Positions 61,513 to 64,000 of a stretch of 64,000 nt of DNA are shown piece after piece. Source of the DNA: Actinacidiphila oryziradicis. GTDB lineage: Bacteria > Actinomycetota > Actinomycetes > Streptomycetales > Streptomycetaceae. The notes below the pieces were generated by a model, which had not been told where the DNA came from, searched no databases, and saw only the letters and a program-made list of their open reading frames with translations. The stretch spans positions 1 to 64,000 of the forward strand of contig NZ_SUMC01000040.1 of the NCBI RefSeq assembly GCF_005047355.1, given 5' to 3'. Position 1 is the first letter of the stretch. Each line of letters begins with the position of its first letter. A program made the position numbers and the translations under genes.

Positions 61513-61770
61513 TGCGATGGTTGTTGGAGTGGAGGCTGGTCGGGGGCCTGGTGGTCGGCCGGTCCGCGGGCGGACGAAGTCGGGGCCGGGCATGTCGTAG
61601 AGGTACTCGCCCTTGTCGTTGGCCAGGCGGCCGGTCAGCAGTCCGGCGTCGCGCCACCTCTTGACAGTGCCGGGGTGGAGTTTCATGCGGCGGGCGATCT
61701 CCTTGAGGGTGACCAGGCCCTGGTCGGCGAGCCGGCGTGGCTGGTCAGAGGCACCCTTCCCCTCTCAACG
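61489..61770 (-). pseudogene. Helix-turn-helix fragment of a recombinase-like protein
   Basis: The minus frame reads RRLADQGLVTLKEIARRMKL, HPGTVKRWRDAGLLTG and GPDFVRPRTGRPPGP, ending at 61489. This is the C-terminal DNA-reading segment found in some serine-recombinase and IS-associated proteins. It interrupts the transposase at 60670. Confidence 0.5.
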
Positions 61771-61886
61771 ACAGCACCCTTCAACAGACGGCAAACCCAG
61801 ACGCTCAATCCGGGTCACGTACGCGATCGTCGTCACCCAAGCAGACGACTCCTTGACAGCCGGCGCAGGACCTTAACTCCCCTGTC

Positions 61887-62125
61887 TTGTGCTCGAACCC
61901 TTCTGGGACCAGTTCGCGGCGCTGCTGCCCGAGCATGTGGACACACCCGCTGGGCTGCCACAACCCGCGCATACCCGACCGTGTGGTCTTCGAGCACGTT
62001 ATCGCTGCGCTGGTGCACAGCTCCGGCTACGAACGCATCGCCAGTCCCGGCTGCTCGGACCGCACCATTCGGCGCCGCGACTCCACGGGCGATATCGCCA
62101 CCATGCAGGAGATCTTCCATCCCTG
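61887..62125 (+). pseudogene. IS5-family transposase N-terminal fragment
   Basis: One frame starts VLEPFWDQFAALLPEHVDT and, after a shift near 61945, another continues HPLGCHNPRIPDRVVFEHVI and SGYERIASPGCSDRTIRRR. This is the N-terminal domain of IS5-type (IS427 group) transposases. The DDE core is missing. Confidence 0.72.
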
Positions 62126-62207
62126 ATCCCTACTCCCTGCTCCCGGGACCCCGGGAACCACTACGCCCCCGGCAGCGTCCAACCTTCGTCAACAACAAGG
62201 GGGAACG

Positions 62208-62765
62208 ATGCAGACACCCCGGATCACGGCCGTCGCCACCATGGCGGTCGTTCTCGCAGCCACTGCATGCGGCGCCGGGCAGGGCAGTACCCACAATGGC
62301 ACGAGCCGTCCAACCGGCGTCGTCACGGTCCTCAAAGTCATGGACGCCAGCCACTGCCCTTCGCGCCGGCCCCAGCCGACCGCCTCGAACGTCAGCGGCC
62401 TCAAGGACCGGCTCGAACCGATCGCCGCGAACCGGCTGCTGCTATGTGGCTACGGCGGTATCACCTCGACGGGCAGGCCACGCCCACCAGCACAGGCCCG
62501 CATCACCAGCCACGCGGTCATCGACCGGCTCCGCACCATCCTGAATGGCCTCCGCCCGCCCGCCTCCGGCACCTACAACTGCCCCAACGACACCGGCGGC
62601 GCCGTCCTGGAGATCTTCAGCGCGGGCGAGCAGGCCGTCGAAATCGACGAGCCTCTGACCGGCTGTCAATTCGTCACCAATGGACAGCGCACCGGCCAAG
62701 CCGCCGACTCCGCCCTCCGCACGACTGTCCTGTCCCTCCTATCCCCGCAGGCGGGACTGTCATGA
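62208..62765 (+). CDS. Hypothetical lipoprotein
   Basis: The ATG at 62208 has GGGGGAA upstream. The 185-residue product has a lipoprotein signal (AVATMAVVLAATACG, Cys near residue 21). The mature part is small and has four further cysteines (SHCPSRR, LLLCGYGG, YNCPNDTGG, GCQFVTNGQ), probably two disulfides. The family is unknown. It is intact between IS relics, so it may be cargo. Confidence 0.65.
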   Translation: MQTPRITAVATMAVVLAATACGAGQGSTHNGTSRPTGVVTVLKVMDASHCPSRRPQPTASNVSGLKDRLEPIAANRLLLCGYGGITSTGRPRPPAQARITSHAVIDRLRTILNGLRPPASGTYNCPNDTGGAVLEIFSAGEQAVEIDEPLTGCQFVTNGQRTGQAADSALRTTVLSLLSPQAGLS

Positions 62766-62867
62766 ATCAGGTTTGCGCCGTGAGGCGCTGTGGTTCGAGC
62801 CTCGAGCCGGGCCGCGTGCCATGGCCGGTCCGTCTCGGGAGCGATCGTCTCGGCGGCGGCGAGCGAG

Positions 62868-62978
62868 TTGGTGGCGCAGCGTCAGAATCTCGATGTCTTT
62901 GTCCGTGTCGCTCATGGGCAGCAGCCGTATGAAGGCGAAGACGCTCGTGAGCGCCAGGTAGGGCAGTCGCAGCAGCAC
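62868..62978 (-). pseudogene. N-terminal fragment of an IS integrase-type transposase
   Basis: From GTG 62978 the frame reads LLRLPYLALTSVFAFIRLLP and DIEILTLRHQLA, then loses homology. It is near identical to the fragment at 47485-47682. The IS outer end lies at 63070. Confidence 0.72.
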
Positions 62979-63046
62979 GATCGACCATCCTGGCGTACCC
63001 GTCCGGCGACCTACAGCCGTATCCGCGAATCTGCAGGTCACGGCCT

Positions 63047-63070
63047 ATGGATGAGGTTTTCGGCACCCAC
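63047..63070 (-). repeat. IS terminal motif, copy 4
   Basis: ATGGATGAGGTTTTCGGCAC is preceded by CTGCAGGTCACGGCCT, matching the copies at 47751 and 49634. It forms the junction with the ISKra4 fragment. Confidence 0.7.
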
Positions 63071-63072
63071 AA

Positions 63073-63612
63073 TCTCCCCGGAGCCGGAGCCGGAGCCGGA
63101 GTGGTTGCTGCGCGCGTGTGCGTAGAAGTCGTCCGCGTCCGCCGCGGTGCGCTCAACCAGTTGTTCGACCTGCCGCTTGCCCGTGTGCGTGCCGGTGGCG
63201 CGCTCGATCGCCTCCACGGCTTGCTCAACGAGCCGCGCGCCGCCTCGATCGCGGCGAGTCTCTTGAGCGCGTGTGAGTGCCGCCCGGTCGGCAGGTCCAG
63301 CTCGGCATCGGCCGGGTGCAGGTTCGATGCTCCCTTGGCCCGGTAGAGCCGCTTGTGCCCCGCCTCGGCGGCGCGCCGCACCACCTGGTCGGATCCGGCG
63401 ACATCCGGCAGGCGCTCCTCACGCCCGGCCCGCTGGTCGAACCACTCCTGGAGCATCAGGCGGTGCACCTCGCGGCCGCGCGCGGCGATGAACTCCTCTG
63501 CCTCGGCGTGGGAGGCGCCCCGGTAGTCGAACAGATCGGCGAGCAGCTGCCCGAAGGCGGCGCGGGCAGCGGGAAACACCCCGGCGGACGCGGTGGGACC
63601 ATAGGCTGGCAT
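63073..63612 (-). pseudogene. ISKra4-family transposase N-terminal fragment
   Basis: The ATG at 63612 with GGAAGAG upstream opens MPAYGPTASAG. The frame matches the transposase at 718-2793 block by block: EFIAARGREVHRLMLQEWFD, REERLPDVAGSDQVVRRAAE and GASNLHPADAELDLPTGRHS. A frameshift follows near 63220. Homology ends at the IS terminal motif at 63070, so the catalytic part is gone. A small GGAGCC repeat occupies 63078-63101. Confidence 0.8.
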
Positions 63613-63643
63613 CGGACTCTTCCCTATCGTCGATGCGGGCTTG

Positions 63644-64000
63644 TCACCAGGCACGACGCGGGGAAGAGCCCGCCTGATCAGCGCCGATCAGGTGCGCGAA
63701 CGCCATCGGCCAGCGCGAACAGCCCCCTGGACGGCTCGGCCAGCCACTCACACCCACCATGCGCTTCAGCCGCATCCGCAGCGTCTCAACGTGCCGATGG
63801 TCTGCGGCTTCCTCCGTCACTTCGCAGATCTCCTTTGCCCGCAGCGGCGTATTCGCGCTGGCCAGCAGGGCCAGCACCGGCCAGTCACCCTCCGCGGGCA
63901 CCTCACCCGGTCGCGATGCACACAACCGGCGGCAGAAAGCCGGGCAGATCGTCCGGATCCGCATCCCGTACGGACACCTGCTCGAACCCCGGTTCGTCCG
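63644..64000 (-). pseudogene. Accessory gene of the right-edge ISKra4-type element, partial
   Basis: The frame reads GDWPVLALLASANTPLRAKE and EEAADHRHVETLRMRLKRMV, a winged-helix-like stretch comparable to the accessory gene at 2866-3351. A shift near 63740 leads to EWLAEPSRGLFALADGV in another frame. It runs off the right edge. The position relative to the transposase is the same as in the left element. Confidence 0.6.

Noticed and set aside
63078..63101. A short GGAGCC tandem repeat, considered as a regulatory or CRISPR-like array
   Set aside because: Only four imperfect six-base units, inside a degraded transposase. It is probably simple slippage. No repeat-spacer pattern exists anywhere in the window.

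Overview
The window comes from a high-GC actinomycete, most likely Streptomycetaceae. The supporting signs are the codon bias, GTG and TTG starts, twin-arginine signals on hydrolases, LacI-controlled sugar operons, and conjugative-element gene types (DUF2637, NlpC/P60, GntR-UTRA) common in Streptomyces. No rRNA, tRNA or CRISPR array was recognised.

Region 1 (1-3.9 kb) holds a two-domain YbjQ-type protein and a small gene cut by a complete ISKra4-type insertion. That element has perfect 22-bp inverted repeats and a 9-bp target duplication, and deleting it restores the reading frame exactly. An integrase tail follows. Region 2 (4-21.2 kb) is a deconstruction arsenal: four secreted GH78-type alpha-L-rhamnosidases, a secreted SGNH/GDSL esterase, a tail of a further rhamnosidase, a GH3 beta-glucosidase remnant, and a wrecked IS701/IS1182 chimera. 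Region 3 (22-43 kb) is a full L-rhamnose utilisation locus. A leftward operon carries a four-gene ABC importer, mutarotase, an L-fucose-isomerase-like protein, rhamnose isomerase and a LacI regulator broken by one base. A second, intact LacI gene lies upstream. A rightward operon carries a second rhamnose isomerase, a fused rhamnulose-1-phosphate aldolase/lactaldehyde dehydrogenase and rhamnulokinase. A GH106-type rhamnosidase closes the locus before a strong hairpin terminator.

A quasi-palindrome, TGAAWCGWTTCA, recurs upstream of nearly every transcription unit in regions 2 and 3. Eight sites have at most one mismatch and about six more have two. This ties the secreted hydrolases, importer and catabolic enzymes into one probable LacI-type regulon: polymer or glycoside is trimmed outside the cell, L-rhamnose is imported and mutarotated, then isomerised, phosphorylated and cleaved to DHAP and lactaldehyde/lactate.

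Region 4 (43-64 kb) is a graveyard of mobile DNA: truncated tyrosine recombinases, one complete 1.24-kb IS and several fragments sharing its terminal repeat, and IS110, IS5, Tn3 and ISKra4 pieces. Intact cargo sits between them: a SUKH immunity-like pair, a TauE/SafE permease, a GntR regulator, conjugation-type genes, an HxlR/reductase divergent pair, and an ABC-2 exporter with its own two-component system. The right edge repeats the same ISKra4 transposase plus accessory-gene arrangement seen at the left edge.
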